Source of the DNA: an uncultured Eubacteriales bacterium
GTDB taxonomy: Bacteria > Bacillota > Clostridia > Oscillospirales > Butyricicoccaceae
DNA length: 48,424 nucleotides
Reading direction: 5' to 3'
Assembly: GCA_910586105.1 (NCBI GenBank)
Contig: CAJUGU010000010.1
Span: forward strand, 1-48,424
Under the pieces are notes generated by a model. That model made no database searches and was not told the origin of the DNA. It worked only from the letters and a program-made list of their open reading frames with translations. The first letter of the stretch is position 1. The number at the start of each line of letters is the position of its first letter. Made by a program: the position numbers and the translations under genes. Shown here in pieces: positions 41,659 to 48,424 of the stretch.

Positions 41659-43257
41659 TCAGCCTGTCTTCGGCCGGCGTTTACGGAAATAACCGACATA
41701 TAGGATCGCCGCCGCCATCACCCAGAAATACGCTGCCATATACGGCACCTCGAAAATGTTCTCGAAAATGCAGTGTACCATGACGCCTGCGATTCCGGAG
41801 AACAGCGCCACCGGCAGCACCCGCGTGCGGTCGGTCGCGCTGAGGCTTGTGCGTCCGATTGCGCGCAGGCACCAGATCACCAGCCCAAACAACAGGAGCA
41901 GGTAGAAAAACAGCCCGATATATCCCATTTCAACCAACGTTTTCAAATAATAGTTGTCCATATAGAAATAGGAAAAGGTTTCGCTTTCCTCAATGATCTG
42001 GTTTTGCATTGCGACTGCGCCGCCGAAGCGGCCCAAGCCAAAGCCCAGCCAGGGATCGTTATCATGCAGCAGCTGAAGGCCGGTCGCCCAGCGCACCATA
42101 CGGCCCGCCCGCTGGCTGGCCTCGACATAGTCGGCGGTGAACAGGTAGGTGATACGGTTCGCGATCGACGGAACCGCAAGCACCGCGCCCGCGCCCGCCG
42201 CGCACAGCAGTGCGATCAGCCGCCGGTCGAGGAAGCAGGCGAAGACCACGACCGCGACGACCAGCCCGCCCCACGCGCCTTTGGAAAAGGTGAACAGGAT
42301 CGACAGGCACATCAGGCCGGTCAGGCAGACCGCCCCGATTTTTGCCCACGTTTTTTTGCAGTAATAGGCGAGCCCAGCCGCCAGCGGGGCGATCAGCACC
42401 AGCAGCGAACCGCAGATGTTTGGACTGCCCGTGATGGAATAGACGCGGGTGCGCACGCTTTCCTCGGTCGCCGAAGTCCACGATGCCGGGATCGGAGCCG
42501 CCACGATGAACTGATAAACGCCGTGCAGCGCGATGCAGGTCCCAAGCACGACCATTGCGCCGTAAAAAATGCCAAAATCGCGGTCGTCCTCGATCAGCCG
42601 AACGGCGATGAAGAACCACAGCAGATACTGCACTTCGGCGCGCAGGCCGTCGATTGCGATCGACAGGACCGGCGAGACCGCGCACATCAGGAAAAAGCCG
42701 ACCCCGATGAACAGCCACAGGTAGCCCTCGACCGGCGTGACACGGGAGCCGAGTGGGGAGCGTCCCATCGCGGTATGCCAGATCAGGTAGCAGATGCACA
42801 GAAACAGGAAGCCTTCGTCCCAGACGGACGCAAGGAAGCCGATCTGAAGCACCGACCGGAGCGCATAGTCGATTGGCAGGTACATTGTCAGACAGATCAG
42901 CAGCAGCCCGCGCAGTCCGAGGAACCGGCACGCCCTGTCGGTGAGGCTGCCGCGGAAAAACCGTGTGATCGGATTCCAGACCGCAAGGCACAGGCGATAG
43001 ACCAGGCTGTTTTCGATCCACTTGCCCCAGCGTTCTACCCGGCGGCGGAAGGCCGCGCCCGCACGGGTATAGACCGAGGTATATTCGGTCGGCAGGGGAG
43101 CGGCGCAGAAAGCGCGCCAAAGCCTGCGGAACCGCGAATCGGGATAGGCTTCCTGAAAAGCGCGGAAGAAGGCCGCGATCGCGCCCAGACGGTACCACTC
43201 CCGCAGGCGGCAAAGCGCGCGCCAGAGGGCGCTGCCCTCTAAGATCGATCGTATCAT
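41659..43257 (-). CDS. O-antigen ligase/polymerase family membrane protein
   Basis: 532-aa membrane protein with about ten helices and the Wzy/WaaL core: a large loop containing DNDPWLGFGLGRFGG, after ASQRAGRMVRWATGLQLL, and a final helical pair. The N-terminal 110 residues are soluble and Arg-rich. In a Gram-positive context such proteins probably join or polymerise cell-wall or exopolysaccharide units. The start ATG overlaps the DUF4330 stop (ATGA), so the two are translationally coupled. Exact substrate unknown. Confidence 0.85.
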   Translation of the reverse strand: MIRSILEGSALWRALCRLREWYRLGAIAAFFRAFQEAYPDSRFRRLWRAFCAAPLPTEYTSVYTRAGAAFRRRVERWGKWIENSLVYRLCLAVWNPITRFFRGSLTDRACRFLGLRGLLLICLTMYLPIDYALRSVLQIGFLASVWDEGFLFLCICYLIWHTAMGRSPLGSRVTPVEGYLWLFIGVGFFLMCAVSPVLSIAIDGLRAEVQYLLWFFIAVRLIEDDRDFGIFYGAMVVLGTCIALHGVYQFIVAAPIPASWTSATEESVRTRVYSITGSPNICGSLLVLIAPLAAGLAYYCKKTWAKIGAVCLTGLMCLSILFTFSKGAWGGLVVAVVVFACFLDRRLIALLCAAGAGAVLAVPSIANRITYLFTADYVEASQRAGRMVRWATGLQLLHDNDPWLGFGLGRFGGAVAMQNQIIEESETFSYFYMDNYYLKTLVEMGYIGLFFYLLLLFGLVIWCLRAIGRTSLSATDRTRVLPVALFSGIAGVMVHCIFENIFEVPYMAAYFWVMAAAILYVGYFRKRRPKTG

Positions 43258-43757
43258 TCGCTCATCACAACCGAATCAATGTTACAGGTGTTTTCAAAAT
43301 CATTGGTTTTGAGGATAAACGTCCGCCCCATGCGCACCTCCTGCGTACCGATCTGCGGGGAGGGCGTGTTTTTGTTGACGCGCGTTTCAACGGTGAAGAC
43401 GATATCCTTTTTCACTGGGTCGGTCGAATTCACGATCCGGCCGTCGGCGCACTGCACCTGCACGACGTAATCCTCGACCCACATATCCGTGACCTTGGCG
43501 TCCACGTAGGAATTGCCCGATACGAGCTGTTTGCCGATCTGTTCGCTTTTCAGCACTTCCTCGACCAGGAACGGGGACGCGCCGCGCACCCGCATCTGGG
43601 CGGTCAGGGTCACGGTGGGTGAGACGGCCTCAACGACCTGTGGCGCAAGCAGCTTCCAGGCAATGCCGCCGATCACGGCGACAGCGGCCAGCAGCGCCAG
43701 CAGATCCACGATATTGATAAGCCCGAAGAGCTTTCCTTTTTCATTGATAATTTTCAT
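43254..43757 (-). CDS. DUF4330 membrane-anchored protein
   Basis: 167-aa protein. The cytoplasmic start MKIINEKGKLFGLINIVDLL leads into a membrane helix (about 13-35), followed by an extracytoplasmic beta-rich domain (VTLTAQMRVRGASPFLVEEV...). The family is of unknown function and is often next to polysaccharide polymerase genes, as here. The start at 43757 has GGAGGAACTCAC upstream; a longer frame exists without a ribosome site. Confidence 0.82.
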   Translation of the reverse strand: MKIINEKGKLFGLINIVDLLALLAAVAVIGGIAWKLLAPQVVEAVSPTVTLTAQMRVRGASPFLVEEVLKSEQIGKQLVSGNSYVDAKVTDMWVEDYVVQVQCADGRIVNSTDPVKKDIVFTVETRVNKNTPSPQIGTQEVRMGRTFILKTNDFENTCNIDSVVMSE

Positions 43758-43992
43758 GTGAGTTCCTCCATCATCAGCGATACGGATATATGATATCATA
43801 CTTTGGACAAAAAGTATAGTCACGATTTTACAGCGGCGGCGTTTTTTTCCGCACCGCGCGTTTTGGGTGTAAAGCGGATGCCTTTACAACGCTTCGGCGA
43901 CCGGTTTTCCGTCCCCGGAAATTCTTCTGCGGCGGCGCGTTTATTTTTGCGCCTTCCCTCACAAAATAAACCCGCAAAGGAAGGGATGCAGG

Positions 43993-44961
43993 ATGCTGAG
44001 AAAATCAAGGGCCATACTTTGCCTGACCGTCGTCATACTGCTGGGGATGCTGGCCTACAGCCGCTTTTTTATGCAGGAACGGGCGATCGCGGTAACGGCG
44101 GTGCTGGCCGAATCCAAAGAGATCTACAACAGTGTGACCGCCGGCGGGTCGATTGAAGCCGAAAAGAGCTACGCGTTTTCGGCGCAGGAAGACGCGGTGG
44201 TCGGGGAGGTGTATTGCCGGGTAGGCGAATCCGTGCGCGCCGGGCAGGCGTTGTGGCAGCTCCGCCCGGCGGACGAGCTGCGGTGGACGACCGAACTGCT
44301 GCAAAACGCCGCCGCTGTGTTGGCCGGGAGCGACAGCTGCGAGCGTGCGGTCACCTCCGTTTCGGAAGGCGTTACAACGGTCTGCGCCCCGGCGGACTGT
44401 ACATTGCTGACGGTCCCATCCTCTGGGCAGTCGGCTCCGGCGGGACTGCCTTATGCGCAGGCGATCGACCTGCGCGCGCTGCGGCTGCGCGTGGATATCG
44501 CGGAAGCGTTTGTTGCCGACGTGCAGGCCGGACAGCCTGCGAATATCACCGTATCCGCCACCGGCAAGCGCTACGCCGGGTCGGTGCAGTCGGTCGCGCC
44601 GGTCGCGCGGCAGGCGGTCAGCCTTACCGGCTCGGCGGGCGCGGTGACGGTGTCGGCGCTGCTGGATATCCAGGATGCGGACGAAGCCCTGCGCCCCGGC
44701 TATACCGCCAGCGCAAAGATCTTCGTGGATGAAAAGCCTTCGGCGGTCGTTTTGCCTTATGAAGCGATCCGGCAGGAGGGGGCGGCGGAATACGTTTATA
44801 TCATCGGCGCGGACCGGCGGGCGCACCGGAGGGCGGTCACGACCGGCTATTCGCTCAGCCAGGCGGTCGAAGTGACCGGCGGCGTCGAAGCGGGCGAGCT
44901 GGCGGTCGTCGAGGCCTTTGGCGAGCTGGCGGACGGCGTGCTCGTGGAGGCCGCGCCATGA
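43993..44961 (+). CDS. MacA/HlyD-like membrane fusion protein
   Basis: 322-aa efflux adaptor with an N-terminal membrane anchor (about 9-26), a lipoyl/barrel-sandwich half motif (GGSIEAEKSYAFSAQEDAVV, GEVYCRVGESVRAGQALWQL), and beta-barrel and membrane-proximal domains to GYSLSQAVEVTGGVEAGE. The coiled-coil hairpin between the lipoyl halves is very short, as in Gram-positive YknX-like adaptors. GAAGGGATGCAGG precedes the ATG. The stop overlaps the permease start (ATGA). Confidence 0.86.
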   Translation: MLRKSRAILCLTVVILLGMLAYSRFFMQERAIAVTAVLAESKEIYNSVTAGGSIEAEKSYAFSAQEDAVVGEVYCRVGESVRAGQALWQLRPADELRWTTELLQNAAAVLAGSDSCERAVTSVSEGVTTVCAPADCTLLTVPSSGQSAPAGLPYAQAIDLRALRLRVDIAEAFVADVQAGQPANITVSATGKRYAGSVQSVAPVARQAVSLTGSAGAVTVSALLDIQDADEALRPGYTASAKIFVDEKPSAVVLPYEAIRQEGAAEYVYIIGADRRAHRRAVTTGYSLSQAVEVTGGVEAGELAVVEAFGELADGVLVEAAP

Positions 44962-46142
44962 CCCGGCGCGACTGCCTGCGGCTGGCGCTCCGGCAGGCCC
45001 GGGGGACGCTGCTGCGTTCGGCGCTTTGCGTTGTTTCGGTCGCCGTCGGCGTTTGTGCCATGCTGCTGATCCTGTGTACGGTCTCGTTTGGGCGCGTGCA
45101 GGTGCAAAACGGGCTGGAAGCGCTTGGCCTGAGCGGGCTGACCGTTTATTTGGAAAAATCGGGCAGCGGCGCGGTATTTTCGGCCGAACAGGCCGACGCG
45201 ATAGAGGACGGTCTGCCGGTCGTCAGCCATGCAATGGCGATCAAGGCGGGAAGCGGGCAATTCCGCACAGGGCACGATCAAGGCTCCGCCGTCTTTTTTG
45301 GAGTGGATGAAAAGCTGGGCGACGTGATGCGGCTGAAGCTGCTGTACGGCTCGTTGTTCCGGCAGCAGCAGATCGACGCCGCCGAGCGGGTCGCGGTGAT
45401 CGATACGGCGTTAGCGCAGCGGCTTTTCCGCCGGGATAACGTCGTTGGAAAAGAGGTGCGGCTGGTGCTCGACGGCAGCGAGCAGCCGTTCCGGATCGTG
45501 GGCGTGATCTCGTCGCAGGCGTCGCTGCTTACGGGGCTGGCCGGGTCGTTCGTGCCCGAGATCGTTTATGTGCCGTATTCCTGCCTTGCGTCCAAGGCCG
45601 AGCAGACCGACCAGATTTTTGTGCAGTGCATCGCGGATGCTGATTTGGGATCGGCGCAGACGCAGATCGAGCGCTTTTTGCAGGAGCGGCAGCGTGTCGG
45701 CGGCGAGCTGGCGGTCCGCAGCCTGAGCGGGGCGCTGGATACCGCGGACGAGCTCGTGCAGCTGGTGACGCTGGCGTTTTCCGCGATTGCGGCGATCGCC
45801 TTCCTGATCGCGATGCTGGGCGTATGCAGCAGCCTGCTTGCGGCGGCAGATGAACGGAAGTCGGATATCGGCGTATTCCTGGCGATCGGGGCGCGCCCGC
45901 GGGATATCCTGCGGATCTTCCTGTATCAGGCGATGGCGCTTTGCCTGCTTGGCGGGATCGCCGGGAGCGCGGCGGGGTGCGCGGCGCTGTGGCTGCTGGC
46001 GCGGCAGCTCCCGGCGTTCGGCGCGATGGGGCTGGGGAAAGCGGCGGTACTGTTCCCGGCGGCTGCGGCGCTTGGCGGGACGGTGTGCGGGCTGTTGCCT
46101 GCGCTGCGTGCGTCAAGGCTGGATCCGGTCGAGGTGATGTAA
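44958..46142 (+). CDS. MacB/FtsX-type ABC transporter permease
   Basis: 394-aa permease with one N-terminal helix (LLRSALCVVSVAVGVCAMLL), a large extracytoplasmic MacB-type domain (about 45-260) and three C-terminal helices. The signature LGVCSSLLAAADERKSDIGV precedes AIGARPRDILRIFL. It has no ATPase domain, and no separate ATPase gene follows. It would act with the adaptor in peptide or lipid export or envelope stress defence; the ATPase must be elsewhere. Translationally coupled to the adaptor. Confidence 0.88.
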   Translation: MTRRDCLRLALRQARGTLLRSALCVVSVAVGVCAMLLILCTVSFGRVQVQNGLEALGLSGLTVYLEKSGSGAVFSAEQADAIEDGLPVVSHAMAIKAGSGQFRTGHDQGSAVFFGVDEKLGDVMRLKLLYGSLFRQQQIDAAERVAVIDTALAQRLFRRDNVVGKEVRLVLDGSEQPFRIVGVISSQASLLTGLAGSFVPEIVYVPYSCLASKAEQTDQIFVQCIADADLGSAQTQIERFLQERQRVGGELAVRSLSGALDTADELVQLVTLAFSAIAAIAFLIAMLGVCSSLLAAADERKSDIGVFLAIGARPRDILRIFLYQAMALCLLGGIAGSAAGCAALWLLARQLPAFGAMGLGKAAVLFPAAAALGGTVCGLLPALRASRLDPVEVM

Positions 46143-46226
46143 GGCGAAGCGGCGCGGAGGGAGCCGGTAAGCGATCGTTCGGGAACGGTCGATATATTCG
46201 CGAACGCTGAAAATGATCGTTTGTTT

Positions 46227-46310
46227 CGCCTGCGCGGCGGGCGGTCCTGCGCGGACAGCGCCAAAGGGACTCGTCCCTTTGGAATCCCATTCCCGCCTGC
46301 GGGCGGGACA
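46227..46310. repeat. GC-rich dispersed repeat, copy 1
   Basis: Contains GCGCGGCGGGCG, the perfect hairpin CCAAAGGGAC-tc-GTCCCTTTGG, then TCCCATT and a CCCGCC...GGGCGGG hairpin. The same element, inverted and with compensating changes, lies at 47458-47523. It makes up much of the gene-free stretch 46143-46544. Confidence 0.65.
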
Positions 46311-46403
46311 GATACGGGCCGGCTGCTGCGTCCGCCCCGCCACGCCGCCGTTCTGGCGGGGCGGGTGGTTATTTGCGGCAATATTTTCGGAACGCAATAT
46401 AAA

Positions 46404-46441
46404 AAGCGGGAGCCTTTCCGGCGAAGGGAAGGCTCCCGCTT
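46404..46441 (-). terminator. Terminator of thiT
   Basis: Perfect 13-bp stem AAGCGGGAGCCTT/AAGGCTCCCGCTT. On the minus strand it is followed by TTTATATT, about 100 bp past the thiT stop. Confidence 0.82.
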
Positions 46442-46544
46442 GGTTTTCGGATGTTTTGGCATGCCTTTTGCGGTCAGGGCGCTGCATACAGCCAACTTGT
46501 CAGGGGTGTTTTGCGCCATATTGTGTCATATCATGAAAAGGGCG

Positions 46545-47129
46545 TTACTGGCGGTGGAAGAGCTGCGGCGCAGTTTTAAAGAGCGCGACGGCGACGACTG
46601 CGGTCAACAGGCTTTCCGGGACGCAATAGCTTGCGTTGTAATTAAACGAATACAGAACCGCGCCCATGCCCTCCGGCGCATAGGAGCCCCAAAGCAGGAA
46701 GCCGGAAAGGAAGACGCACAGGAAGTGCAGCAGCTGCGAGACCAGCACGGAAATACCGACGGTCAGCACAGTCCTGCGGCGCAGGAAATGATTGATACCT
46801 GCGGCGGATACGACCGCAAAATTTGCAAGGAAATAATCCAGCAGCAGGCAGGCGACGAAGGCAAGGACGGTGCCTGCCGGAGGCGCATAGAAGCCGTCGA
46901 GCAGGAACTCAAGCAGCGTTGCGGCGACTGCGGAGATGCAGCTCCACTTGAGACCGCGGCGGTAGCCGATCAGCAGCAGGGGAAGCCCGGCGCAGGGGGT
47001 CAGGTCGCCGCCTTGCGGCATGTGGATGAACTTGATCCGGGACAGCACCATGAATGCGGCGATCAGCATTGCGCATTCGACCATGGCCCGCATGCGTGCC
47101 AGCGGGCGGGGGGCAATCGTGTTTTCCAT
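46545..47129 (-). CDS. thiT: ECF thiamine transporter S-component ThiT
   Basis: 194-aa membrane protein with six helices that binds thiamine and docks to a shared ECF energy module (not in this window). The L1 loop MPQGGDLTPCAGLPLLLIGY matches the ThiT substrate-loop pattern, and the aromatic/acidic C-terminal part (SFNYNASYCVPESLLTAVV) fits. AAAGGAGG lies 8 nt before the ATG. A TPP riboswitch with its own terminator stands directly upstream, so the gene is repressed when thiamine pyrophosphate is plentiful. Confidence 0.93.
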   Translation of the reverse strand: MENTIAPRPLARMRAMVECAMLIAAFMVLSRIKFIHMPQGGDLTPCAGLPLLLIGYRRGLKWSCISAVAATLLEFLLDGFYAPPAGTVLAFVACLLLDYFLANFAVVSAAGINHFLRRRTVLTVGISVLVSQLLHFLCVFLSGFLLWGSYAPEGMGAVLYSFNYNASYCVPESLLTAVVAVALFKTAPQLFHRQ

Positions 47130-47169
47130 AAGGGAAAACCTCCTTTAAATAAAGATGTTTTGTCAAAAC

Positions 47170-47208
47170 AAACGCGCCTTGCGGCACGTAACAGCCGAAG
47201 GCGCGTTT
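47170..47208 (-). terminator. Riboswitch-controlled terminator before thiT
   Basis: On the minus strand AAACGCGCCTT (47208-47198) pairs with AAGGCGCGTTT (47180-47170), followed by GTTTTG. It lies between the TPP aptamer and the thiT start, so it is the likely expression platform. Confidence 0.8.
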
Positions 47209-47239
47209 TTTGACACCATCTTGATTCAAGAAGGCTTTC

Positions 47240-47325
47240 TGCGGTTCGACTTCCTACGCCGGCATGATCCGGATCAGGTATAAGGGTTTATTTCTCAGCC
47301 CGGGAGAACCCCGGACACCCCTGTC
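47240..47325 (-). promoter_or_regulatory. TPP riboswitch aptamer (THI element)
   Basis: On the minus strand the conserved order GGGGTG, GGGCTGAGA, ACCCTT, ACCTGATCCGGATCATGCC and GGCGTAGGAA is present, the core of the thiamine pyrophosphate aptamer. It is upstream of thiT, which confirms the transporter's substrate class. Confidence 0.96.
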
Positions 47326-47457
47326 TTGACACCTTTATTTTAGCATAGCAGTGTGAAGAAGTCAAGCGTTCCTTTTTCCTAAAACGTTTTTTTTACGCGG
47401 CGCGGGCATATCGAAATCTGTCCGATTACATCGCCCGGCGGAAAGCGAATCCGGCCC

Positions 47458-47523
47458 CGTCCCGCCGCAGCGGAAATGGGAGTCCAGAGGGGCGAGCCCC
47501 TCTGGCGCCCGCCGCGCAGGCGC
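47458..47523. repeat. GC-rich dispersed repeat, copy 2 (inverted)
   Basis: Inverted relative of 46227-46310: GTCCCGCCGCAGCGG, ATGGGAGT, the perfect hairpin CCAGAGGGGC-ga-GCCCCTCTGG, CGCCCGCCGCGCAGG. The hairpin bases differ between copies but still pair, which suggests the structure is kept. Confidence 0.65.
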
Positions 47524-47556
47524 TGGGGCCGGGGCAGAGCCCCGGGAGCCAAAGAA

Positions 47557-48231
47557 TCAAGGCGTATTCAGATCCCAGTCGATCGGCTGGATGCCATGCG
47601 CTTCCAAAAAGGCGTTGGTCTGTGAAAAGTGGCGGCAGCCGAAAAAGCCGTTGTGCGCCGAAAGCGGGGAGGGGTGAACCGTTTCCAAAATCAAGTGGCG
47701 CGGGTTCGTAACGATCGATTTTTTGCTGCGCGCATTGCCGCCCCACAGCAGGAAAACGATCGGCTGTTCCCGTTCGTTCAGTTTGCCGATCACCGCGTCG
47801 GTGAAGGTCGACCAGCCCAGGTTTTTGTGGCTGTTCGCTTGCCCGCGCCGGACGGTCAGCGTCGTGTTGAGCAGCAGTACGCCCTGCTGCGCCCACTTGG
47901 TCAAGGTACCCTCTTTCGGCGGAGCGATGCCCAGATCGGTTTCCAGTTCACGGAACATGTTTTTCAAGCTCGGCGGAGGCGTGACCCCGGGTTGTACGGA
48001 AAAGCATAGCCCATGCGCCTGCCCTGGGCCATGGTAAGGGTCCTGTCCCAACAAAACGGCCTTTACATCGGAGTATGAGGTGTATTTTAAAGCATTGAAA
48101 ATACAGTCCATCGGCGGATAGATCGTTTGCTCGGCATATTCCTGCTTCAGGAAATAGCGGATGCGCTTATAATAATCGGACGCGAATTCGTCCTTCAGGA
48201 TCTCATCCCATTCATTCCCAAGGTGTACCAT
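47557..48231 (-). CDS. ung: Uracil-DNA glycosylase
   Basis: 224-aa family-1 UDG removing uracil from DNA. The water-activating motif is GQDPYHGPGQAHGLCFSV (Asp64, His67), uracil recognition uses LLLNTTLTVRRG and LLWGGNARSK, and the DNA-intercalation loop is HPSPLSAHNGFFGCRHF (His186). The start at 48231 has GGAGG 7 nt upstream; the frame is open for 14 more codons without a site. Upstream 48274-48424 shows only a GC hairpin region and no gene. Confidence 0.96.
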   Translation of the reverse strand: MVHLGNEWDEILKDEFASDYYKRIRYFLKQEYAEQTIYPPMDCIFNALKYTSYSDVKAVLLGQDPYHGPGQAHGLCFSVQPGVTPPPSLKNMFRELETDLGIAPPKEGTLTKWAQQGVLLLNTTLTVRRGQANSHKNLGWSTFTDAVIGKLNEREQPIVFLLWGGNARSKKSIVTNPRHLILETVHPSPLSAHNGFFGCRHFSQTNAFLEAHGIQPIDWDLNTP

Positions 48232-48424
48232 GCGGGTGCCTCCGTTCATCAAAATGTTGTCGTATGGGAGCAACGCCGGCCGGCTGCGGCTTGCCGTGGG
48301 CCTGCGGCGTTCCGATTGGTTCCACTATAGCACATTTTGTCGAAGATGGCAAGATGCCGCGGCATAATTGCCACGGCAATTTCATAAAAATCCCAGAAAA
48401 AGGCAGCCATTGAAAGAGAGACGT

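Noticed and set aside
41773..43242. 489-codon open frame on the plus strand
   Set aside because: Antisense to the O-antigen ligase gene and composed mainly of Asp, Arg, Gln and Ala. No domain.

Overview
The window looks like the chromosome of an anaerobic gut Firmicute of class Clostridia, probably in or near the Oscillospiraceae. The reasons are strong AGGAGG ribosome sites, TTGACA/TATAAT promoters, lipoprotein sugar-binding proteins, an ECF-type thiamine S-component under a TPP riboswitch, adjacent gltX and glnS genes, and clostridial ICE (integrative conjugative element) genes at both ends of the left two thirds. No taxonomic marker is present, so this is inference.

Layout. 1-2240: end of an ICE-type VirD4/TraG coupling gene, a frameshifted helix-turn-helix gene and a transposase scrap. 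2242-12414: a sugar locus with an AraC regulator, an ABC sugar importer (binding protein and two permeases), GH36 alpha-galactosidase, DUF624 protein, MerR regulator and an amylosucrase-like GH13 gene carrying an early amber codon. 12493-13341: aldo/keto reductase. 13599-22159: an aldarate locus with tartronate semialdehyde reductase, a PrpR-like regulator with damaged AAA+ motifs, GntP permease, DapA-family lyase, glucarate dehydratase and glycerate kinase. This set fits D-glucarate going to pyruvate plus glycerate phosphate. 22524-28159: a minus-strand run MarR, RluA, MATE, two cytidylate-kinase-like genes and ABC-F, in which the last three are all interrupted. 28846-31833: ICE control and recombination module (sigma-like regulator, xis, tyrosine integrase).

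The integrase faces the 3' end of a tRNA-Ser(CGA) gene. To the right of that gene the first 44 nt of the tRNA are repeated twice more at about 190-bp spacing. The 10-mer AGTGTAGAAA, probably an integrase arm site, occurs seven times in one orientation between 30231 and 32388. I read this as a tandem attachment-site array, and it is the most unusual structure in the window. Because ICE genes lie at both ends, the sugar, aldarate and MarR blocks may be ICE cargo, but the other end of the element is outside the window.

32727-48231 looks like ordinary backbone: gltX, glnS, a lipoprotein, GH13 oligo-1,6-glucosidase, an HxlR/flavodoxin-like reductase pair, an amidohydrolase remnant, DUF4330 and O-antigen ligase, a MacA/MacB-like pair without ATPase, thiT with its TPP riboswitch between two inverted GC-rich repeats, and ung. 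Several genes in the left part carry nonsense or frameshift lesions. Some, such as an extra base in an A8 run, could be sequencing errors.
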